Source: Lineus longissimus (lineage: Eukaryota > Nemertea > Pilidiophora > Heteronemertea > Lineidae). From it: DNA of 64,000 nt. The notes under the pieces are model-generated. The model was not told the origin of the DNA. It was given only the letters and a program-made list of their open reading frames with translations, and searched no databases. Of this stretch, positions 37,884 through 49,080 are shown piece after piece. Each line of letters begins with the position of its first letter. The first letter of the stretch is position 1. The DNA is taken from contig NC_088315.1 of NCBI RefSeq assembly GCF_910592395.1, positions 18,089,808-18,153,807 of the forward strand. Direction: 5' to 3'. Position numbers and translations under genes: made by a program.

Positions 37884-38274
37884 TACTTCTTCTTCTTCAG
37901 AGTTTGCTCTGCACTTGGAGGTGATTTTCTCCAGGGAGTATTCCTCCCCCAAGGCTGGGTGAGCATTTTGCGTGACACTACGCTTATGTGCCAGTTGGGT
38001 TTATTGGCCTGGTAACTCTGACTTCGGCCAGAGGTTGAGTCCACGCAAGCTACTCGTGTAATTGTTCTCGCTTGGTGGGGTCTTTAACCTGCCCTGGCAT
38101 AAACACCAGATACAAGGAACCTCGGTTTTAAGTCTCATTCGAAGGACTGCGAATTTTAGCTTCTTGAAAGCCTCGCCAGTTCATCCAGACATTCAATCCT
38201 GGGTTCTCCCCGGGATCGAACCCTTGCCCTATTGCGAGGTAGCCAGCAGTGTTAACCACTAGGCTGTGAGGCTC
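37884..38274 (-). mobile_element. tRNA-derived SINE, full copy (family S1)
   Basis: Same family as 18653-19061: head complement at 38215-38274 with B-box ggttcgatccc, body, and a (GAA)n tail near 37884-37899. Confidence 0.86.
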
Positions 38275-38520
38275 CATGGCGGATTGATCAAAGCCTTTGT
38301 GAGAGTATTTCCTCGAAAAGATTCATGGGCCTGCTGTGAGAGGATGGTGTTTGACAGTTATTTGGTCATGCGATTCCAATCTCGGGATTCATTTCAGGCG
38401 GATACGCCTTTTTGGGATGCTTGGATTGGCCAAAAGTGGCTGTAGAGACTTGGGACAGTCATTTTCTCAGGATTTGGGTCGAGCAGTAGATGGCATCTGG
38501 CTTTGGCAGTAAATAGTTGC

Positions 38521-39222
38521 GGTTCCACTACAGGAAAGTGCGGACTACATCCGAATTAGTTGTGATTCCATTACAGCTAGTCCGGACTAAACAAGTCCGG
38601 CTCTCACTAAGAGCGGTCTTATTAAGTGCGGATAGGACAAGCGGATTTAAGCCGAACTTAGAATAGACCCGGATCTAAAGCAGAAATTACCTGTAATGGA
38701 ACCGCATTAGTCCGGATTAAGATCAAGTTACTAAGTACGGCTACAGGTGGCGTGTCAATGTGAACGTATTGCGCATGAGCGGAAGTGTTGGTTCTGTCAA
38801 AACAACACGCGGTATTTCTGTCAGGTCAACTCTGATTCGTTCTCATTTCTCATTTCATTATTCAATTCTTAATTAGAGTAAATTCTAGTGCTTTATCCTA
38901 ACTATGGCTCGCTGTTCATGGACAGAGGTGGAAACCCTCGCGATTCTAACCATTTGGGAGCGTGCGGACATTCAGGCCCAACTAAATGGGACCTGTAAAG
39001 ACACGAAAGTATATGCTAAAATAGCAAAAGAATTGACTGAACTTGGTCACCCAAAGACCAAGGAGTTTAGCCTAACGTGCATAGAGTGGCGCCGCCTGTA
39101 GCCGTATCTGTTAACTTACCAATCCTGTAGTCGAACTGCACCACATTCGTTAGTCCGGACTAAGCTAAGTTCGGACCTGATGCGGATGCGATAGAAACGG
39201 ATCTAAACCCTGTAGTGGAACC
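38521..39222 (+). mobile_element. PIF/Harbinger-like element with Myb/SANT remnant
   Basis: A 702-bp element with 14-bp perfect ends GGTTCCACTACAGG (38521-38534) and CCTGTAGTGGAACC (39209-39222). The subterminal DNA is full of short inverted words (agtccggact, gcggat, ggatctaaa). A third, internal copy of the end (cctgtaatggaacc near 38690-38703) suggests a nested or composite structure. No transposase frame is present. The only frame is the Myb/SANT-like one at 38904-39101, which in autonomous PIF/Harbinger elements is the second, DNA-binding protein. No clear 3-bp target duplication is visible. Confidence 0.75.
38904..39101 (+). pseudogene. truncated Myb/SANT-like DNA-binding domain of a PIF/Harbinger element
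   Basis: A 65-residue frame starting MARCSWTEVETLAILTIWER, then ADIQAQLNGTCKDTKVYAKI AKELTELGHPKTKE. The Trp of the first helix (CSWTEVETLAILTIW), the IQAQL segment, the VY.KIAKEL..LG helix and the following K-T are the pattern of the trihelix/MSANTD type Myb-SANT domain found in host MSANTD genes and in the accessory protein of PIF/Harbinger transposons. The expected end of helix 3 (a basic QC..K.K.L stretch) is replaced by SLTCIEWRRL and a stop. The domain is therefore cut near its end and the rest of the protein is missing. Location between 14-bp TIRs indicates transposon origin. In the autonomous partner the protein would bind the subterminal repeats and help import the transposase; here it is probably non-functional. 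Confidence 0.72.
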
Positions 39223-39254
39223 AAGACTATTGTTTTTCGGGAATCTGGACAGGG

Positions 39255-39347
39255 CCATTTTTGGCATTCACTTCATTTTGTAAGACTTCTAGTTGCTTTT
39301 GAATTCAGTTTCTAGCCAAAATGGTGGTGCCTATGGTCAACCCTTAA
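39255..39347. mobile_element. foldback MITE family A, half copy
   Basis: Only one arm is present: cattttgtaagacttctagttgc...ctagccaaaatggtggtgcctatggtcaaccc followed by TTAA. It starts 33 bp after the Harbinger-like element. Confidence 0.55.
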
Positions 39348-40046
39348 AATCTGTATACACCTTTCCAGAAATGGGGCGCTGAGTGTCCAAAATAGTGATG
39401 TTTATATTAAGGGGAAACTAGGCCTTATGGTGGAGGGACAAAGGAGATAGTCATGGTTGACCAACACACTTGAATGCCTTTAATGACGGACAAGGGGGAA
39501 AAAGTTAGTTCCAATGCAAGCCACCAATTTCGGGAAGCATGTATAATTCTACGAGTCATTCATTGTCAATACTACTGGTAGTATTTATACTGAACCATGT
39601 GTTGATACTTCTAGCATAGAAGCATAAGCCAACATGTGGGGCCTATGTATATCCGTATACCGATATTGTATACACACTGATATAATTGCATGATATGTGG
39701 AGTGTACTTTTTTATTGGAATTTATATTTCTAGTTTCTGTTTTGGCTTACCAATTTGATGCTGATACGAGGTCTGGGAGATGTTCTGATTCTGCCAAAAG
39801 GGGAGTCTGTCCATTTGATCAGGCTCAGCTGTTGTTCAAGGCAAGCAGACAAAATTAAAGGGGGCCTATAGGCAGAAAGGGGGGTCAAATTCTTCATGTG
39901 ACTTATATGCACAGATAGGGGACTACGTTGTTTTTAAGTCAGCTGTAAATTTATTCCTGGTGCAAGCCTGAACAGTTTCGATATTCTGTGAGATAGGGGA
40001 GACCCCTATTGGTGTCTTCGTGTAACCTAATCTGACCCACCTGGCT

Positions 40047-40771
40047 TTATGCTGCCTGTAGACTCCCTTTAATCAAAATTATCGCTACCCTCATTGATTG
40101 GACAGTCCATAGACTCCTTTCAATCAAAATTACCGCTACTCTCATTGATTGGACAGTCCATAGACTCCCTTTAATCAAAATTATCGCTACCCTCATTGAT
40201 TGGATAGTCCATAGGCTCCCTTTAATCAAAATTATCGCTACCCTCATTGATTGGACAGACCATAGACTCCCTTTAATCAAAGTTATCGCTACCCTCATTG
40301 ATTGGACAGTCCATAGACTCCCTTTAATCAAAATTATCGCTACCCTCATTGATTGGACAGTCCATAGACTCCCTTTAATCAAAATTATCGCTACTCTCAT
40401 TGATTGGACAGTCCGTAGACTCCCTTTAATCAAAATTATCGCTACCGTTATTGATTGGACAGTCCATATACTCCCTTTAATCAAAATTACCGCTACCCTC
40501 ATTGATTGGACAGTCCATAGACTCCCTTTAATCAAAATTATCACTACCCTCATTGATTGGAGAGTCCATAGACTCCCTTTAATCAAAATTATCGCTACTC
40601 TTATTGATTGGACAGTCCATAGACCCCCTTTAATCAAAATTATCGCTACCTTCATTGATTGGAAAGTCCATAGACTCCCTTTAATCAAAATTATCACTAC
40701 CTCATTGATTGGACAGTCCATAGACTCCCTTTAATCAAAATTATCACTACCCTTATTGATTGGACAGTCCT
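40047..40771 (+). repeat. 51-bp minisatellite, about 14 units
   Basis: Unit tagactccctttaatcaaaa ttatcgctaccctcattgat tggacagtcca. 51 is a multiple of three, giving a 224-residue repetitive reverse-strand frame without recognisable domains. Confidence 0.94.
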
Positions 40772-41548
40772 TCAGTCCTATTGGTTCTGCAATATCTATT
40801 TTAGGGTTCTTTGGGTCGAGTTTGTTTTTAGCACCAAAACGTATTGGAAAAGTCTCGCTTTATATCTGCTATCGTTTAATGTTACACGGTTTGTACGATG
40901 ATTCGCGCGGCATTTACCACAGGCAGAAATCCCAGCGAAACTGCCGTCATATTCTTTGGCTCAAAGCCGAAAGATGAGATGTTGTGCCGGCTTCTGTTTT
41001 CCGTGAGGGGATAGTCTCTCAGTGCCGAGTTCTTGTATGCAGTTGAATGTCATTGTGGAAATATTATGCTAGTATGTTCACGGCAAGGGACCTTGGGGGC
41101 AGTTAGGCCTGTAGCCAGCATTTTGGTCGCAGGGGGGGACAAAACACCTGTTTTAGCGCTCGTAACGTACTTGATTATGTGGCCAATGAGCTGCATGAGA
41201 AGTAATCAAAAATTGAGTTATTTTTACCACATTCAGCTAGTCTATTGTGCCATGACTGGATCTCTTTAATGGAGACCCTCAACAGGTTGCCTGGTGTGGT
41301 AAGAAGATGAGCAGAACACTTGCCTTCTTTCATATAAAGTAGCTGTATGGGCAGGTGTTTCCCATCGAAGGCATGTATTTGTATTATCCCGATGTTGTGC
41401 TCCAGGTGAACTCATCACCATCATCAACAAGGAGGAGCAAGATCGGATTCAATCGCTTAGACTAACTTCCGTCTTGATCAAATGTCGGGGAGTTGTGTTT
41501 CTTTTTGGCAGCAATAAAACGTTGCAGCTCCCTGCCCATATCTATCAG

Positions 41549-42166
41549 GGCCATGTAGAATGAGCGGAATGAGCGGAATGAGTGGAATGAGCGGAATGAG
41601 TGGAATGAGCGGATTGAGCGGATTCTGTACAAAATAGGATATAATTTCATACAAAATGGAACTTAATGAATTCATTACGTTTTAATTTGTTCGATACGCC
41701 ACAAAGATTATTTGAAAATCGCTTTTTACAGTCGTTAAGCCATGACTCGCAATGAGGGCATGAAAACAGGTCTGTAGGGACCGTTTAGTTCAGTCGGTAG
41801 CCGTGTGCAGCGCTGTGTTACCGTACCTCCTTTTGTCTTCAGAGTTCAGGCATGGCGACGATCATCGCGACAAAAACTGGCTTTTCCAGGTGATTGAAGC
41901 CCAGATCCGTTCATTCCGCTCATTCCGCTCATTCCGCTTATTTCGCTCAGTCCGCTTATTCCGCTCAGTCCATTATTCCGCTCAGTCCGCTTATTCTGCT
42001 CAGTCCGCTTATTCCGCTCAGTCCGCTCAGTCCGCTCAGTCCGCTCAGTCCGCTCAATCCGCTCAATCCGCTCAGTCCGCTCAGTACGCTTATTCCGCTC
42101 AGTCCGCTCAGTCCGCTTATTCCACTTATTCTGCTCATTCCGCTAATTCTACATGGCCATCTATCA
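41549..42166. mobile_element. foldback structure with arms made of 9-bp tandem repeats
   Basis: The left arm has ggccatgtagaatgagcgga followed by about seven 9-bp units (gcggaatga) to 41624. The right arm at 41908-42166 is about 26 units of the complement (tcattccgc/tcagtccgc) ending in the complement of the same start (gctaattctacatggcc). A 283-bp middle separates them. Arms of short tandem units in inverted orientation are the classic foldback transposon architecture. The middle holds a weak tRNA-like patch (ttagttcagtcggtagccg, near 41787). Confidence 0.62.
41908..42150 (+). repeat. 9-bp tandem array (right foldback arm)
   Basis: About 26 units of tcagtccgc / tcattccgc / ttattccgc. All + strand frames are open (SAQSAY-like). 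The 41559-41624 array is the same unit inverted. Confidence 0.92.
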
Positions 42167-42674
42167 GTTCCCCTGCCTTTGTTCAGAACCGCTAAAAAAA
42201 TGTTAGAACAGCTAACATTTTCTATTGCATTAGGGCACTGACCCTGCCCTTCTCTCAGTTTACCCTGTTCGATGGTGAGGTTGAGAACAGCAACTTGATA
42301 TGTCACAGATTTTACCCTCGGTAGAAGGTGGATGAATTTTATGTATATTTCGATTGGTATGCGTTTAAGGATCTGCGATAGTGGCATCTCAACCTCCCTA
42401 ATGCTGGTGGTGTCAGTTGTCTATGTCACACACGCTTTCAATGTTTGCTCAAAGTGCAGACTAGACGTTTAGTAATATCTTAAATGTCACTGGGTGTCTA
42501 GAAATATAAGAAGCCTCATTTAGATCAGACGCATAATAAGTCTGCTAGAGGAACAATTTTGAGTATAAATAATATGCCTGGACAATGGTTTTCGTGGATG
42601 TGGATAGAGTAGGTTTGGAGGCTTGTAGCAAGCATTTTTATCACAGCGGAGCAACACCAAGTCAGTAAATCGTT

Positions 42675-42755
42675 TAAAGGGATATGCCGTTTGTTATTAC
42701 TGGTTGTCCAGGAAAATAGAAATGCAGTAATACACAATGCCGTAAAACTCTTGGT
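42675..42755 (+). mobile_element. family B fragment
   Basis: Only the first ~80 bp: taaagggatatgccgtttgt ... gcagtaatacacaatgccgt. Confidence 0.55.
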
Positions 42756-43370
42756 TAACTTGACACTCTGTCAAGAGGCCAAATCTCATGGTTGACACTG
42801 GACATAAAAACATGTTTTATTTCGACACCTTGGGTCCGCTGGGTATGACGCATGGCCCGGTTTCATAACTCATTCATTCACTTCAATCAAGCTAACTAAG
42901 TGCCTTGCACAATGTCACAAACATAAGAATATGCAACAAATCAATTAAACCTGATTGGCTCACCACATGAGTCGAAAGTGCTTCTCTGTTCTCACAGCAC
43001 CATTGCTTGGCATCAATCAATCAATGGCTACCCTCAGCAGTGGGGGTGTAAAACAACAGCCATACCGTAACTCTAGCAGTGGGAGTGGACACAAATGATC
43101 AACCAGCTTAATGAACTGTGACTGGATTTCCCCTTGCATATTATAGCGGACAGTCATGATATCATAGGGCAAATGCCTGACAGAGATTGTAATGTCAACG
43201 CTTTGATTCACTTGCGCATACGTAAGTGTGGCCGATTTGTTTGCGCTGTGTGGATATAATCTTTGGGCTTTCGAAGTTGGAATACTTTCGTGAGGTGTCA
43301 TTTGGATACTCAGTTAGGATAAGTCTTCTCGGATATCTCGAATTGGAATACGCAAGTAAGTTGGGTTGAG

Positions 43371-43605
43371 GGTTGGTAACAGGTACCACTATTTTGGCTA
43401 GAACGAGAAATCCAAAATCAATTTGAACTCCTTCAAAATGAATTGAACACCTATTTAAAACCTGAGAGGCTGTTTTCTCGAAAACAAAGAACTTACTCCC
43501 ACCCTTGAAATTGGTATTCACTTTGTTTGGAAAGAGTTTTAATTGCTTTAGATTTCAAGTTCTAGCCTAAATGGTTGTACCTATAGCCAAGCCTTTAGCC
43601 AAGCC
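43371..43605. mobile_element. foldback MITE family A, diverged copy
   Basis: gttggtaacaggtaccacta...ggctagaac at the left, matching its complement caagttctagcc...ggttgtacctatagcc at the right, with the shared centre ctgttttctcgaaaacaaag. The tail is extended by three copies of agccaagccttt. Confidence 0.6.
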
Positions 43606-44223
43606 TTTAGCCAAGCCTTGATTAGAATACATAGACATTTACTATCTCTGATCGGAAATGACATAGTTTGATCACATTCAACTATAAATCTATTGAAAAA
43701 GACTCTTATTTGGTCAATTGATGACTTTTTTGGCCATGTTCGGATATTTTAAACTCCCTATTAAGTTGGCCCTGTGTTTTAGCTTTGAGTTAGACGGTTG
43801 ATGTTGACATTCTGTGACAGAGCTGAGGGTATATTCTTCTTGTGATTGGTCTCATGTCTGGACTAAGTAGGAATTTGGTAAGGGGGGGGGGGTGCGATGG
43901 CCACAGGCCTGTCGACGTTTGAGTGGGGAAGGTGTAGAACTTTTTTGCCCAAAAGAGTGGGTTGGGTTGGTGGAAAAGCTTATCAATCAATCGTCTGAAG
44001 TCCACTGAAACTCCATTCCTGAATGTCACCATTTGGAAGTGACTAATACATTCTATGCAAAAGAGTGACCGTCAGTTGGGAAATTTTATCTTTTAAGTAT
44101 CCTTTGGTGAGATCGATTTACCTTGATTGATCAAATTAAATCAGTCAGAACTAATTATAAATAATTTTTTTCAGTAATTGAAGTTCGAATGATTTTATCA
44201 TGGGCATAAATTGATACCGATAC

Positions 44224-44440
44224 TGATCTCGATGGCCTAGTGGTGAAGGCGTCCGCCTCGTGAACAGAAGGTCGAAGGTTCAAAGCCCGCTGATAACCTC
44301 TTTCCGATGTGGCCGGTTGGTTAGCCGCCAGCTAGTTAAATATAGGGTACAAACTGCCTTCTCTCTGGGGGCCTGGCATTAGAGAGAGGAGTTTGGAAGT
44401 AAAGAGTGTCTCATAGCCAAAGCTGGCTGGCCCTTTCATT
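44224..44440 (+). mobile_element. tRNA-derived SINE (family S2)
   Basis: Head gatctcgatggcctagtggt gaaggcgtccgcctcgtgaa with A-box tggcctagtgg and B-box-like ggttcaaagcc. The acceptor stem does not close, so it is not a functional tRNA. The body continues through ggccggttggttagccgcca and ctagttaaatatagggtaca to ctggcattagagagagg. Confidence 0.75.
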
Positions 44441-44454
44441 AGGGGTGACACTAT

Positions 44455-44578
44455 AATAGTGAGGTTTTGCAACCACCAGGTTATGCCCTACGATGACGTT
44501 TATTTATTGTGTGAGTTCACCCGGACAATAGATAAATGTCGTTGTAGGGCCTAACCAGGTGATTGTGAAACCTCACTA
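44455..44578. mobile_element. hairpin MITE, ~56-bp arms
   Basis: aatagtgaggttttgcaacc ... tttatttattgt pairs with acaatagataaatgtcgttg ... cctcactatt over about 56 bp with roughly 80% identity and a short loop. It directly follows the SINE at 44224. Confidence 0.72.
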
Positions 44579-45305
44579 TTAAACAAGCTTTACTTTTACT
44601 TTTAAATCGAATGTCACTGCCCTTATAAGGTCAGGACGCTTGATTGAATATATCAAATCATATCTATAAAGCACATTATTCATGGAAATCACTATCCACA
44701 TTGTGTCAGTGCATATGTTTGTATAAGATGATATAGTTACATGATGTCCATTGTGGGAGAGTTGTGAAAATTAACCCTCAGAGCCTCAAGCCGATATGTC
44801 ATGGGGTGACAATAATCAGCCTGGTTCAAATCCCTGATGTGACAAAAATTTAGGCCCTTTGGGCTGTAGACATATGTGAGGGTTATACCACCTACATTAT
44901 TAATAGTAGTGCACTAAGAGCATGATCATTGTTTTTGTACTGAATGACCAAAATATGACCCATGCTAAAGGAAATACAGGCCTATTAGGCTATAAACATT
45001 CATGTAACAAGGTTTAACGCTGTCATTATCAGGCCTTTAGACTGTCATTTAGGCCCTAACACATTCCTTGTGTCCTTTCGAAACCAACAATTTTGTCATG
45101 AAGGCAATTGGTGATTATTATTCCAAATGATGGCCAATGTCCATGTTGACCTTCACTTCCTCTTGTCTTGTTCACTCTTTCACGACCATATCAATACAAG
45201 GTCTGGCCACTGCGTCCTGCTGGCCCTCAGTAATCCGTACTCCCCACCTCTGTCATTCAAGCACAGTCCCCATAAGTCTTTGGTCGGTGACACCTGAAAA
45301 AACCA

Positions 45306-45472
45306 TGGGCCAAATTCATAAAGGGCGTTTAGCTTAAAACAGCATTTAACTACTGAATAGACAGATTCAGGTCCTTCATGTGAATCTTCACAGAATATGA
45401 ATAGGCCCTGAAACTGATTAGAGAGAAGTTGTACACGTCTAACCCTTAAACGCCCTTTATGAATTTTGCCCA
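45306..45472. mobile_element. 167-bp TIR element
   Basis: tgggccaaattcataaaggg plus cgttt at the left and aaacgccctttatgaatttt plus gccca at the right: 25-bp near-perfect inverted repeats. Confidence 0.75.
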
Positions 45473-45564
45473 ATGTTTCCTTCTTTCTGTTGGCTTATTG
45501 TGAGCATTTTTGGTTGTGTTCATTGACAAGCGACATCTTTTGCCAGGAAGAGTCAGTGCCTATT

Positions 45565-45690
45565 CATAGTCTGCTTTGATTGGCCATATTGCCTTAGCAC
45601 CGCTGTCTCGTTTGAAGGATGAGGCAATTGAAGTGCAGTGTCTTGCCCAAGATCACAAGCTCAGTGCAACAGCATCTTGTATCAAACTAT
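45565..45690 (+). mobile_element. possible SINE 3'-domain fragment
   Basis: gaggcaattgaagtgcagtg tcttgcccaagatcacaag is a motif common in tRNA-SINE central or tail domains. No head is visible. The open frame through it has no domain. Confidence 0.35.
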
Positions 45691-45903
45691 GGATCATGTT
45701 GCCTTACCATAAGACTTTACCTCCCTCACTCATTTGTAAACCATTTGTTGAAGCAATATCTCATGTCAATCAGCCATTAAAAATAAAACGCTATGACAGG
45801 ATCATGGCATTAAAACGAAAAATTGATTTTGAAAATGTGCTTCAGTCATGCGATGAATCCTTGGGGATTGTTTGATGGATTAGTTCATAAATAACGCCAT
45901 TAA

Positions 45904-46120
45904 AGAGGTATGCCATTCGTAATTATTGGAAATGCAGTTATACACAATGCCGTAGTGCAGTAATTATGCATACAAATTTGCTGAAACTTGGTATTCATAG
46001 TATTTGTACATCTGTCTATGAAACGGCAATGCGGAAATTTATATCTAGTGCATATCAACGCAATTGGAAATTTTCAAATTCAATTACAAATTTCGAATTT
46101 TTGACGAAAGGTGTAGGCCT
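45904..46120 (+). mobile_element. TTAA-flanked short element (family B, best copy)
   Basis: Begins after TTAA with agaggtatgccattcgtaat and ends gtgtaggcc before TTAA at 46121. The internal landmarks atgcagttatacacaatgcc and gcatacaaatttgctgaaac recur in all copies. AT-rich 217-bp non-coding element. Confidence 0.72.
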
Positions 46121-46210
46121 TTAACTACAGCCGCTATTCCAAGCTGTTTCACCACATTGTGTGTTGTGTATTGTCGTGGCCATCATTCTAAGCGCCATCT
46201 ATTTGCGACT

Positions 46211-46391
46211 TGTTACAGCAAAACCAGGCACATGTCGCTTTGAGCTTGGCAGGTTGAGACAGACTGTTTGTTCATTTCTCTATTGTGTGCCTTTTGGGAA
46301 ATATGACCACATCAATTTCTTCCATTATCTCCTGGTGTCATTAAGGCTCATTCTGTGCGACATGTGCTTGGTTTTGCTGTGATGGGTCACA
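46211..46391 (+). mobile_element. TIR element TGTGACCC family, copy 2
   Basis: The interior gcttggcaggttgagacaga...tgtttgttcatttctctattgt is shared with 59193-59384. The right end is gcgacatgtgcttggttttg plus ctgtgatgggtcaca. The left end is decayed. Confidence 0.7.
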
Positions 46392-46687
46392 TATTTGCAA
46401 CTAACTTCAAACCATGGTGTTGATCACTAAGGTGCATCACTTTCTATTAGCCAGTGCACTGATGTCAGCTGTAACTTGTGTGGCTGCAGCAAAATCAACT
46501 CTGCTCAGGGCTAAACTGACCTTCCCAGATAATGTAGAAGCTATGATTGAGGACAGCTTCAGCAGTTGTATCCTTGATGAACACCGGTTGCTAACAAGAG
46601 GGCAACCAAGTTCAGTTAGGCTATCATCGTGGTGTCGATAACCAAGGTGTATCACTTGCTATAAGCTGGTGACATCAGCTGTTACTA

Positions 46688-47055
46688 TGAGGAGTCTGAT
46701 AGCCTATAGTTAGCACTGCAGGCTACCACACAGAAGGACCCGGGTTCTATCCCAGAGAGAACCCAGGATTATATTCTGGATGAACCTGTGTGGCTATCAA
46801 GAAATTAAAATTCCTGGTTCATCACAGTCCTTTAAAGTAGACTAAAAGCCGAGGTTCCTTGAATCTGGTGTCTATGTCGTGGCAAGTAAAAAACACCACC
46901 ATGAGTCGTTTGCGATGACTCTACCGCTGGCTGAAAAATGAGTCTCTAAGTAAGTCCAAGTAAATGAGTCCAAGTAAGGTCCAATATAGGTGGACGGTAG
47001 CCTACAGGTGACATCATACCTCTGGCAAATCCAATAGGGTAACAATGCCGGTGTA
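46688..47055 (+). mobile_element. tRNA-derived SINE, diverged copy (family S1)
   Basis: Head gatagcctatagttagcact, B-box decayed to ggttctatccc, then agaacccaggattatattctggatgaacc and the shared body (ccgaggttccttgaatctgg). The 3' half is degenerate. Confidence 0.75.
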
Positions 47056-48150
47056 CACAAGCGTCCTGGATACCCCGTTTTACAAATTAACCTTATGAAT
47101 ACCGTGCAGCCAATAGTTTCAGGACTTCACGTTACACCGGTAATCATGAACTCTAAAGTAAAACTCGAATACCACCCCCCCCGAGAAAGAAAGACCTGAG
47201 TAATGGCAGGTTGATTCATATCCCTGCACAAGAAGATTCGAATACATCCCCATGACATCCAAGAGGAACTACCTGACTCATAGCAAAACAACGAAGCTCG
47301 ATTACGATGTCACATCAAAGTATTGATCGCAAGGTGCATCACCGGCAAGTAACGTCAGCGGTAACACAGCAAGTCAGCTGTAAGGCGGCAATGCCCGTGA
47401 TTCGTAGAAGTTGTGACTAAAGGAACAGAAGGAGATTATTGTCTTGAGACAGTGTACGATATGAAAGGAATTTGAGGGAAGTTATTAAATTTCAGCTGAG
47501 CGCCAGGCGCTTGGGCCTCTTGTTGATGATTTCACAGCATAGAGCATAGTAATAGTGTGCTCAGTGGTGCTGATCATCTTATAAACAGCTTTGACAATGT
47601 GACAACTGGGTGACATTTCCAGCCACGGGTCACAAGGTCATGCTGTCATTTTGTCAACTTGGCTCTTGAGATTACTGAGCCACGATGTTGTCAGTTCAAT
47701 AATAGCTATCAGGTCCTCGATTGCTGACCCTGGCTTTGTGATGCAATGATCCTGACCAATTGAATGAAATGGAACTGGGTGTCAGATTCATTGTGGAGTG
47801 AATTTACAATTGTTGGATTTTGGTATGGTCATTCCACTTGATTTTCATAAGGTTTGACTATTGAAAGAATTCAAAGGTTTCAATCGACCATGCTGATGTT
47901 ATCCAACACACTGGGAACCACTTCAGGGCCAAATAACACTGTATTCAGTGACTTCACCAATGATAAAAGAAGCCCTGGCAATAGCTGTTCAGTTTAATTT
48001 TAGATTGTCATTTTTTCAAAATCTCTTCACAAGCTGAGAGGGATAATCGACAGTGTTATCACACCTATCAGTTTCAGTGATACCTATCAGGTCCTTGGTT
48101 GTTGACCCTTGCTTTGTGATACTGTTATCTTGGTTAATCGAGAGATTATA

Positions 48151-48545
48151 GCCGCGCGTACACCACCTGAAAATGGACCACCAATCTTGGTTCGCAAACC
48201 AATGCCGACCATCGAAAATCCACCAAGCGCGTACACCAGCGCTGCAGCTAGTTATAAAATCCGGCAACAGGTGGCGCGCAAACAATAAATTGCATGCGCA
48301 GAAAGCGCCATTTCGAAAGCGCCACCTGTCGCCGAACCATCTAACTAGCTAATTGCCGATCCATTAGAGCGTACTCCACGGCAAAGCGAGCTTTTAACAA
48401 GCCGGGCGAATTTGGACCATCAAGCTTCATGGGACAAATTCGCCTGGCAATTTGTACCGGCAATGGATTGCCGAACAAATTTGTCGCGGCAATGTGGTGG
48501 TGTACGTGCAATTGGTCCACCAATATTTCGTGGTGTACGCGCAAC
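48151..48545. mobile_element. 395-bp TIR element, GC-rich, TA flanks
   Basis: Ends gccgcgcgtacaccacc and its near complement cgtggtgtacgcgcaac (48529-48545), 14 of 17 matching. TA occurs at 48149-48150 and 48546-48547. Subterminal inverted words include ggaccaccaa/ttggtccacc. The block is clearly richer in GC than its surroundings. Superfamily uncertain; no coding frame. Confidence 0.75.
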
Positions 48546-48625
48546 TATGGAATGGTGTCAGATTTAAAGTGATGGACATTCACACTTTCTAGAAAATGAA
48601 TACCCTTTGAGGTCTTTCACATTAA

Positions 48626-48851
48626 GGGTTGACCACAGGTATTGCCATTTCGGCTGGAACTTGAAATCATAAAGCAATCAGAACTCCTTCAAAACGTAGC
48701 TGATTGCTCATGTCAAGGGCTGGAGCCTGTTCTTTGTTTTCCAGAGAACAGTCTCCAGGGTTTTAAATGAGCATTCACGACGTTTTGAAGAAGTTCTAAT
48801 TGCTTTATAATTTTAAGTTGTAGCCAAAATGGCGGTACCTATGGTCAACCC
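48626..48851. mobile_element. TTAA-flanked foldback MITE (family A, best copy)
   Basis: About 75-bp inverted arms: gggttgaccacaggtattgcc...ggctggaacttgaaatc at the left and its diverged complement ending ggtcaaccc at the right. TTAA lies exactly at both ends (48622-48625 and 48852-48855), the target used by piggyBac-type elements. The centre contains gagcctgttctttgttttcc. Confidence 0.82.
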
Positions 48852-48855
48852 TTAA

Positions 48856-49080
48856 GGCACTTTCGTTTCTCTGAAAAATCTCTCGGGGAGTGAATACCTG
48901 AAGTGTTTTTCGGAGAAACAAAAAAGAGTTGAAGTTTTTGAGCCTGTGAAAAATCGTAAAGGGTTTTCCATTTCCCTGAAAAATCTCCACGGTGAAAATT
49001 TGTTTTTGCTGACGAAACCCAAAACGGTTTTCGGGGAAAAAGGTAAAAAACCTTTATTTTTAAGAGTGATTGGATTGGGA
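48856..49080 (+). repeat. two diverged ~100-bp direct copies
   Basis: tttctctgaaaaatctctcg ... is matched by tttccctgaaaaatctccac ..., directly after the family A element. Confidence 0.55.

Noticed and set aside
40047-40721. 224-residue reverse frame, the longest in the window
   Set aside because: Entirely the 51-bp minisatellite; the residues are a 17-residue repeat that follows the DNA unit.
44224-44296. Functional tRNA gene
   Set aside because: A and B boxes are recognisable but the acceptor stem does not pair and the unit continues into a SINE body; the same holds for the S1 heads at 18995-19061 and 38215-38274.
45576-45875. 99-residue + strand frame possibly a retroelement fragment
   Set aside because: No RT, endonuclease or gag motif. 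The first third overlaps a SINE-tail motif and the rest is unrecognised.
46414-46641. 75-residue frame with a hydrophobic start
   Set aside because: No homologue recognised, no splice signals, and it abuts a diverged SINE.
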